From positions 1-30,677 of the IMG/VR virus record IMGVR_UViG_3300025120_015076: a stretch of DNA of 30,677 nt; one strand, given 5' to 3'. Under the pieces are notes generated by a model, which worked only from the letters and a program-made list of their open reading frames with translations, was not told where the DNA came from and did no database searches. A program made the translations under genes and the position numbers. Below are positions 7,285 through 14,703 of this stretch, piece by piece (position 1 is the stretch's first letter; each line of letters opens with the position of its first letter). The stretch is from a virus.

Positions 7285-7910
7285 TATAGTGTCTCGTAAT
7301 ACGAGTTTTGTTTTTCTTGTCGTTTTATATCTTTAGGATGCAATAAACACCATTCTTGAATTGGTGGTAAATCCGCGTGAGTTTCATATCCAGTTAACAC
7401 TTCATGTACTTTGTTTACCCATTTTATTTTTGCGTTATTTCTGTATATTCTCCATTGATAATCCGGAAAATTTACCCAACCCTTATTATTAACCATCCAA
7501 CCCCATTTATTAATATGTTCTTGAGTTAAACCTGAAACTGTGTTGATTCTGGGGACTCTAAGTACATCTATATTATTAGCTTTTAGGAGTTGAGGTAAAG
7601 CTAATAAAATATATTCATTTACTATTTCATCAGCATCAATTTGGTAGATATAATCACCATTACATAAACTTGTAAGGTGGTTTTTCATATTAGCAAAATG
7701 CCCATCAAACTTATAAGAATGCCAAACAAAATCAGAATATGTACCTACTGATTGAGCTCTTAAATAATCTTCTACTGTTTTGGATCCATTTTTAGAATCA
7801 TATAGTATTACAATTTCATCTTCTTTTCTTTTATTATCAATTAAAAAAGGAAGTAGTTTTTGAATTTCGTCTAATTCATTACAAACTGTAATTGCTAAAG
7901 AAATTTTCAT
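7284..7910 (-). CDS. GT2-like (GT-A fold) glycosyltransferase
   Basis: This 208-residue protein starts MKISLAITVCNELDEI, the usual opening of family 2 glycosyltransferases. It carries an acidic metal-binding motif IDADEIV at about residues 91-97 after a DYIYQ strand. RIYRNNAKIKWVNKVHE (about 154-170) resembles the region found in LPS-core and waaE-type GT2 enzymes. There is no membrane segment, so it likely acts in the cytoplasm using a nucleotide sugar. At 208 residues it is compact compared with the usual 240-300 for GT2. It overlaps the upstream 152-residue gene by 4 bp. Donor and acceptor cannot be read from the sequence. Confidence 0.82.
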   Translation of the reverse strand: MKISLAITVCNELDEIQKLLPFLIDNKRKEDEIVILYDSKNGSKTVEDYLRAQSVGTYSDFVWHSYKFDGHFANMKNHLTSLCNGDYIYQIDADEIVNEYILLALPQLLKANNIDVLRVPRINTVSGLTQEHINKWGWMVNNKGWVNFPDYQWRIYRNNAKIKWVNKVHEVLTGYETHADLPPIQEWCLLHPKDIKRQEKQNSYYETL

Positions 7911-8365
7911 GATTGTTCAAATACTCCAATATGGTCCATAGCTTCTATGAAATCATTTTCTTCAAAATGTTTGATAGTTTTCATATCCATTTTCCATTTA
8001 AAGTCTTTACCTTTAGCTTTAAATTTCTCTGATTCTTCTTTATCCATTAAAGTAGCTTTTACAGCTGCCCATCTCCAATTTTCTCCATTTGGACCATCAG
8101 CAAATACCATACCTTTATCTACTATATTAATAGTATTAGGTACCCAAATTAACCCAGTTTCTGGGTCTTCCCAAGAAATATCCTTATATAATTCTGGGAG
8201 TGTAACTGTTTGTTCTTCAAAGAATTTAGAATCTCTTTTCATTAGACTATTAGTCCAAAACCCACAAGATAAACTTAAATAATTTGTAATCTTATCGTTA
8301 ATTTCTGTTTTATAACATAAATCACCTCCTGATTTAGGACAATCTATTATTTCATCATAGTTCAT
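7907..8365 (-). CDS. Conserved-looking phage protein with Cys-containing N-terminus, unknown function
   Basis: This 152-residue protein is soluble, with no signal peptide or membrane segment. Near the N-terminus it has CPKSGGDLCYK (residues 9-19) and later SLSCGFW (about 32-38). This Cys arrangement could form a small zinc site but has only three cysteines. The middle is rich in Trp and Pro (ISWEDPETGLIWVPNT, FADGPNGENWRWAAVKA), which suggests a folded beta-type domain. The C-terminal third is acidic and helical. I recall similar proteins in marine myoviruses but cannot verify that here, and I assign no function. It lies between two glycosyltransferases and is coupled to the downstream GT2 gene by ATGA. 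Confidence 0.7.
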   Translation of the reverse strand: MNYDEIIDCPKSGGDLCYKTEINDKITNYLSLSCGFWTNSLMKRDSKFFEEQTVTLPELYKDISWEDPETGLIWVPNTINIVDKGMVFADGPNGENWRWAAVKATLMDKEESEKFKAKGKDFKWKMDMKTIKHFEENDFIEAMDHIGVFEQS

Positions 8366-8367
8366 AG

Positions 8368-9693
8368 TTATTTCTTTTTAGGTAATTTTAATTTTGGTAA
8401 GTTCATCTTAGGCATATTTAAAGGAACTTCTTTAGGTAATTTATCAAGATATTTACTTAATAATTCATCAAATTTAGCATGCATTTTATCCCAACTAAAT
8501 TCAGTTTTACTTAAATGAGCTTGACGTTTGCCTAATTCTTGATATTTTTTATAATTTTCAAACGTATCAACAAATGCTTTACCAACTTCAGGATGTGAAG
8601 GAGAAAACCATTTAGTTTCTTCAAGAATCATATTAGGTACAGCTGCACTTTTATGGACATTAGTTAATGTTCCTTTTAACATAACATTAAATTCAGGATT
8701 TAAAAAATCCATATGACCACTATATCCACTTACTATAATTGGTTTTTTACTTAAACTAAATTCAAGTAGAGGACGTCCAAAACCTTCCCCTTTAGTTAAA
8801 CTAACCATAGTTTTTACTTTAGGGTGATTATAAAGTAAATTCATTTCAACATCTGAAAGTTCACCATGTAACAAATATATGTTAGGAAGATTTTTAGATG
8901 CAACTGATTTTTTTAATTGGGTTATTTTTTTAAGGATTTGATCCCTATCTATATAAGAAGCCCCAGCACTTGAAGTTTTTAAAATTAAAGCAGGTTTGTT
9001 CTTTTTATTTTTGAAGGTTTCATAGAAGGCTTTAACTAATAATCCTATATTTTTTCTATCTTCACCCATATTACCTTGCATCCAATGTCCTACTGAAAGG
9101 TAAGCATATGATTCAGGTATTTGACTTAAATCATTAATTAAAGGAAGATCTTGAGGGATTTCTTTATCTGTTAAAGGACCATAAATATCTAAATCGGCAC
9201 CTTCAAATAATACTTCAAGTGGTTTAGAAATTTTAACTACACCTACTTTTTGTTTTGTAGTTTCATGAACTTTATCAAATTGAGAATCTAAGAATACTTT
9301 TTTAGAATGTTCTGAAGATACAAAATTTAAATCCATTCTCTCCATACCTTCAATCCAAGTAGGATCTACTCCTGTTGTTTCCATACCAGCAGTAAAACCT
9401 ATATTGAATCTTCCAACAGATTGGAATTCATTAGGTACTGTAATTTGAGCCCAAATATCAGGTTTAGGCATTTTTCCTTGATGCCATTCTGCAGGTGCAA
9501 CGTGATCAAATAAAAATTTCCATTGTGAGTGATCTTCACAAAATCCAAAAGGGGTAGTACCCCACCTTTGGGAAAGTAATTTAACATCGTACTTATTACT
9601 TTTAATAATTGATTTTAATAGATCACGGCTACGAGCTCCGTAGCCCGAATAAGTGTCAAAAGGTGATGATATAACGAATAGTGGTTTTTTCAT
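8368..9693 (-). CDS. GT4-like (GT-B) glycosyltransferase
   Basis: This protein of 441 residues starts MKKPLFVISSPFDTYSGYGARSR. The SGYG loop followed by a basic residue is common at the N-terminus of GT4 enzymes. The C-terminal donor domain has LSVGHWM, a Lys-rich segment, and TKGEGFGRPLLEFSLSKKP (about residues 300-320), which holds the E-x7-E type donor-binding signature. The last 25 residues form an unusual Pro/Lys/Leu tail with repeated LPK and MPK units that is not part of the enzyme fold. The ATG used lies two codons after a TTG that could also start translation. It follows another GT4-like gene by 21 bp, so the two may act in sequence on one glycan. Substrates are unknown. Confidence 0.85.
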   Translation of the reverse strand: MKKPLFVISSPFDTYSGYGARSRDLLKSIIKSNKYDVKLLSQRWGTTPFGFCEDHSQWKFLFDHVAPAEWHQGKMPKPDIWAQITVPNEFQSVGRFNIGFTAGMETTGVDPTWIEGMERMDLNFVSSEHSKKVFLDSQFDKVHETTKQKVGVVKISKPLEVLFEGADLDIYGPLTDKEIPQDLPLINDLSQIPESYAYLSVGHWMQGNMGEDRKNIGLLVKAFYETFKNKKNKPALILKTSSAGASYIDRDQILKKITQLKKSVASKNLPNIYLLHGELSDVEMNLLYNHPKVKTMVSLTKGEGFGRPLLEFSLSKKPIIVSGYSGHMDFLNPEFNVMLKGTLTNVHKSAAVPNMILEETKWFSPSHPEVGKAFVDTFENYKKYQELGKRQAHLSKTEFSWDKMHAKFDELLSKYLDKLPKEVPLNMPKMNLPKLKLPKKK

Positions 9694-9714
9694 TCTCAAT
9701 ATTACTTCTTTAAT

Positions 9715-11145
9715 TTAATATAACAATTTATGTGGTACTCTATTTTCTTTTATTTCATTTGCATTAATTAATTCATAATTCGGACGAGGTTTCCAACTAT
9801 TAAATAATTTATCAACACTTTTTATAACTTTTTCAGCCATTTGAGGAGAAGTAAATCCAGCTTCTTCACTATGAGCCCAATCATAACCTTCTTTTCCTAG
9901 TTTTTCTCTTTCTTCGCGAGTCATATTATATAATGAAGTAATATGAGTTACAGCATCTTCAGGATTACATCTATCATCCCAAATATATGGAGTTTGGGGA
10001 GACCCTACTAATGATAAATTTGATGGAAATACTGGAAATGCCCATTTACCACATTTGGTATATGTTTTTCTGTGATTAGAAGGTACTTCAGGGTTAGGTG
10101 TATACCATTCTCCGGTTTCATCTTCAAATCTCATTTGATCTTGCATCCCACCAGTAACATTAGCAATAATTGGGGTTCCAGTTAATAAAGCTTCTGTTAA
10201 CGATAATCCCCAACCTTCAGCTGATGATAATAAAATCTGAGCATCTGCTAGATTATAGAACTGATTCATTTGTTGGGTTGATAGTTTTTGGGTAGAAAAT
10301 ATTACAGTACTGTTATCTTCTCCAAAAATATAATTATGAACAGCTTGTAAATCTGTTCCATGTTCACTAATAAGTTCAGTATGAAGAATAAATAAACATT
10401 TATCTGCTTTTTCTTTAGGTAAAGTATCAAGAAAATATTTCCAGGCTAGCAAAGCATCCGGGATTGATTTACGACGAATGTTTCTTGAGTTAAAAAATAA
10501 GATAAAATCTTTTTCTTTGTTTCTAGTTGCATCTTTTTTAAACTTGATAAATTCTTCGGATGTTTTATCTAAAGGGAAGAACATCTTAGGATTTAAACCA
10601 TGGGGAACATAATCAATAATTTTATTTTTTGCTTTTTCCCCTAATACCATTTTATTGATATTAACTGTTTGTTTTGAAATTCCTAATAATGCATCACAAG
10701 ACTCATAAAATGCTTTATTATACATTGGTGCAGGTAAATCATCCCAAATATTTAAGTAAATAATAGGAGTTTTTTTACGAACTTCATTCTCAATTGAAAA
10801 CAACCAATCAAAATAGCGTGGATCTGTAATAATAAAAACAGCATCTATTTTTTCTTCTTTGATTATATGTCTTAAAACATCGGGATTACCATACCCATTA
10901 AATGGGATTATAAAACATGAAGAATCTTCAATTCCTATTTCTTTATTAGTTTCTTGACTTAAATCAAACTTTTTACCTACATCTGGATGGTTAATAGCTG
11001 ATCCTAAATTCACCCAATTATAATGGTGTGCTGTTTGGATTACAATTTCTTTTCCTATATGTCCTACACCTGATGGTAGGCGAATATCATCAGTAATCAA
11101 CAAAATATTTTTCCGTTGATCTTTTGGTAAATAACCTTCTTTCAT
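9715..11145 (-). CDS. GT4-like (GT-B) glycosyltransferase
   Basis: This 476-residue GT-B enzyme has the SGVGHIG loop at its N-terminus. The linker VPHGLNPKMFFPL (about residues 186-198) marks the start of the donor domain in GT4 proteins. FFNSRNIRRKSIPDALLAW and LFILHTEL follow. SSAEGWGLSLTEALLTGTP (about 308-326) holds the conserved E-x7-E motif, followed by NVTGGMQD. No membrane segment is visible. The start codon is ATG, 3 bp after the ribbon-helix-helix gene. It is longer than its neighbour and probably transfers a different sugar of the same polymer or modification. Donor and acceptor are not predictable here. Confidence 0.87.
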   Translation of the reverse strand: MKEGYLPKDQRKNILLITDDIRLPSGVGHIGKEIVIQTAHHYNWVNLGSAINHPDVGKKFDLSQETNKEIGIEDSSCFIIPFNGYGNPDVLRHIIKEEKIDAVFIITDPRYFDWLFSIENEVRKKTPIIYLNIWDDLPAPMYNKAFYESCDALLGISKQTVNINKMVLGEKAKNKIIDYVPHGLNPKMFFPLDKTSEEFIKFKKDATRNKEKDFILFFNSRNIRRKSIPDALLAWKYFLDTLPKEKADKCLFILHTELISEHGTDLQAVHNYIFGEDNSTVIFSTQKLSTQQMNQFYNLADAQILLSSAEGWGLSLTEALLTGTPIIANVTGGMQDQMRFEDETGEWYTPNPEVPSNHRKTYTKCGKWAFPVFPSNLSLVGSPQTPYIWDDRCNPEDAVTHITSLYNMTREEREKLGKEGYDWAHSEEAGFTSPQMAEKVIKSVDKLFNSWKPRPNYELINANEIKENRVPHKLLY

Positions 11146-11148
11146 TTG

Positions 11149-11337
11149 TTAAAGTTCTAAATCGTTGTGGTTTGTAAGTTGTTTTCTAAAATCTTCATCT
11201 GTAAGATACAAATAAATAGCTCGGTCAGCAAGTTTTTGGAATGAAAATTTTCTTCTTACACATTCGATTTTAAACGATTCGAATAGATCTTTTTTAATTT
11301 TAACACTAGTTAGTGTTTTTTCTGTATTAGTAGCCAT
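11149..11337 (-). CDS. Ribbon-helix-helix-like small protein
   Basis: This 62-residue protein fits a MetJ/Arc-type ribbon-helix-helix fold: a short strand with alternating residues (TLTSVKIKKDLF), a helix (ESFKIECVRRK), a turn (FSFQ) and a second helix (KLADRAIYLYLTDEDF). Such dimers usually bind palindromic DNA as repressors. A 12-bp perfect palindrome (ATATACGTATAT) lies 22 bp upstream of the ATG and is a possible own operator. The gene follows the Fe-S nuclease gene after about 35 bp and precedes two glycosyltransferase genes. Other roles, such as translational control or a partner for the nuclease, are possible. Confidence 0.65.
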   Translation of the reverse strand: MATNTEKTLTSVKIKKDLFESFKIECVRRKFSFQKLADRAIYLYLTDEDFRKQLTNHNDLEL

Positions 11338-11358
11338 AACATTATTTAATTTATTTTG

Positions 11359-11370
11359 ATATACGTATAT
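11359..11370. promoter_or_regulatory. Palindrome upstream of the ribbon-helix-helix gene (possible operator)
   Basis: The 12-bp perfect palindrome ATATACGTATAT sits in the 35-bp spacer before the ribbon-helix-helix gene. Its central ten bases, TATACGTATA, occur again at 23792-23801 upstream of hsp20. In such AT-rich DNA, chance palindromes are common, but the CG centre and the repeat in two spacers make an operator reasonable. No TTTG/TATATTTA promoter with correct spacing is visible in this spacer. Confidence 0.35.
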
Positions 11371-11372
11371 AA

Positions 11373-12320
11373 TTATCCTTCAAAAGTCGCACTACATAAG
11401 TGAGTTTTGTAATAAGGACACCATTTGCAGTTATTATTTATTTTGTAAGGCATTGGTTTTTGATTATAGCCTTCTTGGGTGAAACAATTATCTAAAAATT
11501 GATTTAGACTTTCAGTTGCTCTATTTATTGAAGTTTTTCCTGAAGGGGGTCTGAATTGTTGGACTCTTTTAATAGCAAAATCTTGAGATTCCCACAATTT
11601 ACGTCTTACAATAAAAAACTCAATATCAATGTTACTAACAGGAATATTGTACTGTTGAGCAAAGAATTTTTTGTATAAAACTAATTGATATTGTTTAGAT
11701 TTATCTTTTCTTTCTCTAGGACCCCAACCTTTAGTTGAAGTTTTTATATCGATTATAACGAATTTATCTGTATCTTCATGGTACAACACGACATCTAAAT
11801 AACCCATGTATTTAACGCGTGATAAACGCGGATTAGGTGCTAATACAATAGGCACTTCACAACCTACTAATGACCATCCCCTCTTAGAAAAGTATTTACC
11901 TCTATTTTTTTTAATATATTCTATAATAGCAATCCCATCATCAAAAAATTCTCTAAGTTGATCAGGAGTAGAAAAATGTTCTTTACTATTTGTCTTATAA
12001 GCTTCAGCATAACAATTTCGTAAACGTTCTTCAAAATCATTAACTAAATCAATTCGATCAGCTTCAGCAGCACTTTTATTATACATCACATCAAGATACA
12101 TTTGAAGAGTTTCATGTAATGCAGTACCAAATGTCATATGGATACTTTGTTCACGTACCTTATGACCATCTCTATATTGTAATGCCCATTTTTTAGGACA
12201 TTGGGTATACATAGATAATTGAGAATAAGAAATATTCTTCTCAAACGCAAAATTAACTGGTTCAGGAGGATTATTTTGTATTTCCCTTACTATTTGTGGT
12301 AATTTCTTTTTCTTAGCCAA
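11373..12320 (-). CDS. PD-(D/E)XK Fe-S nuclease, Cas4/AddB-like
   Basis: This 315-residue protein is a RecB-like nuclease. SYSQLSMYTQCPKKW holds the first cluster cysteine (C41). FGTALHE gives the catalytic His (H69). GYLDVV (D176), IIDIKT (D191, K193) and KQYQL (Q210) form the PD-(D/E)XK metal site. CKWCPYYKTHLC (C298, C301, C309) completes a four-cysteine Fe-S cluster like those of Cas4 and AddB. It likely trims DNA ends during recombination-dependent replication or repair. No cas genes or CRISPR array are present, so a CRISPR role is not supported. The start is TTG: an in-frame TAA lies two codons before it, and the next Met (M37) would cut into the conserved SYSQL block. A strong promoter lies just upstream. 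Confidence 0.88.
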   Translation of the reverse strand: MAKKKKLPQIVREIQNNPPEPVNFAFEKNISYSQLSMYTQCPKKWALQYRDGHKVREQSIHMTFGTALHETLQMYLDVMYNKSAAEADRIDLVNDFEERLRNCYAEAYKTNSKEHFSTPDQLREFFDDGIAIIEYIKKNRGKYFSKRGWSLVGCEVPIVLAPNPRLSRVKYMGYLDVVLYHEDTDKFVIIDIKTSTKGWGPRERKDKSKQYQLVLYKKFFAQQYNIPVSNIDIEFFIVRRKLWESQDFAIKRVQQFRPPSGKTSINRATESLNQFLDNCFTQEGYNQKPMPYKINNNCKWCPYYKTHLCSATFEG

Positions 12321-12338
12321 GTTTAATTATTTAACCCG

Positions 12339-12370
12339 TAAATATACGAAAGATTTTTATGGTAACCAAA
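12339..12370 (-). promoter_or_regulatory. Bacteroidota-type promoter before the Fe-S nuclease gene
   Basis: On the minus strand TTTGG begins at 12370. After TTTG there are exactly 20 bases and then TATATTTAC (TATATTTA at 12339-12346). This matches TTTG-N19-21-TAnnTTTG except for the last G. The same layout occurs at 20077-20108 and 30639-30670. The -7 element ends 19 bp before the TTG start, which implies a very short leader. Confidence 0.7.
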
Positions 12371-12374
12371 TAAA

Positions 12375-13307
12375 TTAGACATTTATTTCTCTTTTTATCC
12401 ATTCAATTCTAGTACTATCTCCTTCATACTTATCTTTAAAATAAGTTAATTTATTATTATAATAGTACATAGCTTCTTTATAGGTTGTTATTTGATGGTG
12501 TTGTAAAAACTCTAAATCATGAGAAATAAACCATCCAAAAAAATTAGTGAAATAAATACTACATACAGATAGGTATTCAGGGTTCCAATCAAACATTTTC
12601 CATTGATTACAATTTGGATCTAAAGGTGATCCTTTTTCAAATAAAATAGCATAATCATCTCTTACATCATATAAATTTAAACCTATTTCTAAAAATGCAA
12701 ACCCAAACTGATTTTGTATATCTTGGCCTACTTTATATTCTTCTAAAGCATGATCTACTTTTTTATCTAAGCTAGGAAGTTTTCCATATTTAGAGTAAAT
12801 TTTCATTAAAGTTTCACTTGAAGCAATACCTACACTACTTCCAGCAATTTTTCTGTAATTATTCCAATCGTGGGGTTCTCTAACAAACATACAAAGATAA
12901 CCACAATCATTATATGAATTATGCTTATCAACTAAGTAAGCATCCCAATTATCTTGAACAAAGAAATAATCATCTTCATTAAAAACATAATAATCATAAT
13001 CACTTTTATACTTAGAAAAACAATCAGACCAAGCCCCATAACTAATACCTATATTTTCTCTAATATTAATTTCTACTTCTGTACCTTGGATTTGTTTTGG
13101 AGTTAAAGAAATTATTTTAGATATATAAGAATAATGTTCTGGGATTATATTGAAATTAAATATAATTTTTGATAAATTATGTTTTTTAGTTTGAAGAAGC
13201 TCAATTTGTTTTTTTAAAAAATATAATCTATCTTCTTTGTATATGGGGGATTCCATACGTCTTTCTCCTAACCAAAAACTAGTAACAAAACAAACTTTAT
13301 TATCCAT
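12375..13307 (-). CDS. GT-A-like glycosyltransferase
   Basis: This 310-residue protein begins MDNKVCFVTSFWLGERR. A central ENIGISYGAWSDCFSKY is followed by DYYVFNEDDYFF, where the acidic cluster at residues 110-113 sits where GT-A enzymes bind the metal and nucleotide sugar. The aromatic-rich C-terminal half, with SSVGIASSETLMKIY and KVDHALEEY, looks like an acceptor domain. It is divergent from standard GT2 proteins, so the call rests on the N-terminal fold pattern and context. It overlaps the upstream GNAT gene by 8 bp. It is the last gene before a promoter-bearing spacer, so it may end the glycan transcription unit that begins upstream. Confidence 0.65.
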   Translation of the reverse strand: MDNKVCFVTSFWLGERRMESPIYKEDRLYFLKKQIELLQTKKHNLSKIIFNFNIIPEHYSYISKIISLTPKQIQGTEVEINIRENIGISYGAWSDCFSKYKSDYDYYVFNEDDYFFVQDNWDAYLVDKHNSYNDCGYLCMFVREPHDWNNYRKIAGSSVGIASSETLMKIYSKYGKLPSLDKKVDHALEEYKVGQDIQNQFGFAFLEIGLNLYDVRDDYAILFEKGSPLDPNCNQWKMFDWNPEYLSVCSIYFTNFFGWFISHDLEFLQHHQITTYKEAMYYYNNKLTYFKDKYEGDSTRIEWIKREINV

Positions 13308-13737
13308 AAGTCATTGATTCAGTTGATATCCATTCCATTTTTACATATTTTCTTTCTCTAATTATTTTACTTTTCCAAGTAGTATAAAAACCTAGTTTTT
13401 CATAGAATTCTTTTGCAAAATTATCTTCAAAAACCCATAGTGAAGCATAGTCCTTATCTTCAAGATAAGTTTCATAAGCCATTTTAGCATAACCACGTCT
13501 TCTAAAATTTGGGTGAATATCACATCCTACTTCATCCCCATTTGTTCTAATATAACCTACAGAAAATCTATTTACTTCAATAATATACCATTTTGGTTGA
13601 GTTTCTCTAAACCATTCTAAAGATTCTTTTAAAGTAAATTTAGAATTATTTTCTAAGTTACATCTAGTAGAATCATCATTTCTTATTTCTAATAGAAATG
13701 GTAAATCACTTTCAGTTAAGGATTTTAGATATATCAT
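13300..13737 (-). CDS. GNAT-family N-acetyltransferase
   Basis: This 145-residue protein has the acetyl-CoA-binding motif A, IHPNFRRRGYAKMAYE (about residues 76-91), with the R-R-x-G-x-A loop. FAKEFYEKLGF (motif B, about 107-117) follows and is typical of RimJ/RimL-like and sugar-modifying GNATs. The N-terminal YLKSLTESDLPFLLEIRND is also a family hallmark. It would transfer an acetyl group to an amino group. In a glycan operon a 4-amino sugar is a likely acceptor (as with PseH or WecD types), but a protein target is possible. It overlaps the DUF1919 gene upstream by 4 bp (ATGA) and the glycosyltransferase downstream by 8 bp. Confidence 0.85.
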   Translation of the reverse strand: MIYLKSLTESDLPFLLEIRNDDSTRCNLENNSKFTLKESLEWFRETQPKWYIIEVNRFSVGYIRTNGDEVGCDIHPNFRRRGYAKMAYETYLEDKDYASLWVFEDNFAKEFYEKLGFYTTWKSKIIRERKYVKMEWISTESMTYG

Positions 13738-14702
13738 ATAAATTTTGAAATAATTATATCATGAATAATTTGTGCATTAGCTAATTGATCATTCCATAAC
13801 ATCCCCCCTGATGAATCTCTTTCATATTGGGAATTTCCTTCCCATTCAGGAATATATTTAACTATATGTAAATCATCTTCAAATGCTTCTTCTTTTCGTT
13901 CAGTAAGAAAAATACTTCTATCTGGGAGTGATTTAAATCTATCAATAATTTGTTTTCTTTCCCAATTACCATGAGCATTAAATAACTCAGAAGAGGACCA
14001 AATAAATATTTTTTCTGTTGATTTAACTCTATTTACTCTTCTAATCCATTTTTCTTTAAATGTTGATAAGGGAATTATTTGATCTTTAAATTCTACATAA
14101 TGATAGATATTATCTTTAAAAGTAAGTTTAGATCTTGGATGAGTATGTATCCAATGAATTTCTAAATTTAAATGATGACTAATAGGATAATTATCAGGTA
14201 TATCAGCTTCATCATTAATAACTCTAATATTTCCACAACTATTTTTAAAATTTATATTACCTTTGCTTTCTCCAAACACCATTTCAGCATTTAAATAAGT
14301 TTCATTATGTTCACAAAACCCTAAATATTCTAAATCATCTAAAATTAAATTACCAATAGTAGGAGAATTATAAGAAGAATTAAATTTTTCATAAGCCCTC
14401 CAGCCTAAACACGAATTTGATATTATAGAAAAATTATTTAAGGGTCCTTTATCAAAATTAAAAGGATAAATTGTGGTTTTGTGATCTATGGTAATTTCTA
14501 AATAAGGAGATTTTAAAAAAGGTAAAACTGTTGAAGATATTGAAAATGAATAGTCAGTAAAAGATAAATTATTATGAGACATTATATAAATCTCTCCTTT
14601 TAAATTTTTATCTTTAAGAATTACTTGAAGTGGTGTGTTTACCTCTTGTTTAGCAGTATAATGAATTCTTCCTCCATATGTAGCTTGAGTAATTTCAATC
14701 AT
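13734..14702 (-). CDS. DUF1919-family protein with N-terminal beta-rich domain
   Basis: The 322-residue protein has two parts. Residues about 1-85 look like a beta-sandwich (MIEITQATYGGRIHYTAK, alternating hydrophobics). From about residue 90 the sequence fits DUF1919: FSIISNSCLGWRAYEKF, then YNSPTIGNLIL, YPISHHLNLEIHWIHTHP and FKEKWIRRVNRV. DUF1919 proteins are found in exopolysaccharide and capsule loci and are thought to act in polymer synthesis, but no reaction is established. The gene is 1 bp downstream of a DegT gene and overlaps a GNAT gene by 4 bp, which supports a role in the same glycan. The N-terminal domain is an added module whose function I cannot name. Confidence 0.75.
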   Translation of the reverse strand: MIEITQATYGGRIHYTAKQEVNTPLQVILKDKNLKGEIYIMSHNNLSFTDYSFSISSTVLPFLKSPYLEITIDHKTTIYPFNFDKGPLNNFSIISNSCLGWRAYEKFNSSYNSPTIGNLILDDLEYLGFCEHNETYLNAEMVFGESKGNINFKNSCGNIRVINDEADIPDNYPISHHLNLEIHWIHTHPRSKLTFKDNIYHYVEFKDQIIPLSTFKEKWIRRVNRVKSTEKIFIWSSSELFNAHGNWERKQIIDRFKSLPDRSIFLTERKEEAFEDDLHIVKYIPEWEGNSQYERDSSGGMLWNDQLANAQIIHDIIISKFI

Positions 14703-14703
14703 T

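Noticed and set aside
7947-8282. Plus-strand open frame of 111 codons
   Set aside because: Antisense to the 152-residue gene, with low-complexity Ser/Leu-rich translation typical of shadow frames.
11373-12320. Cas4 of a CRISPR system
   Set aside because: The fold is Cas4/AddB-like, but no other cas gene or repeat-spacer array is present. Similar nucleases are common in phages.
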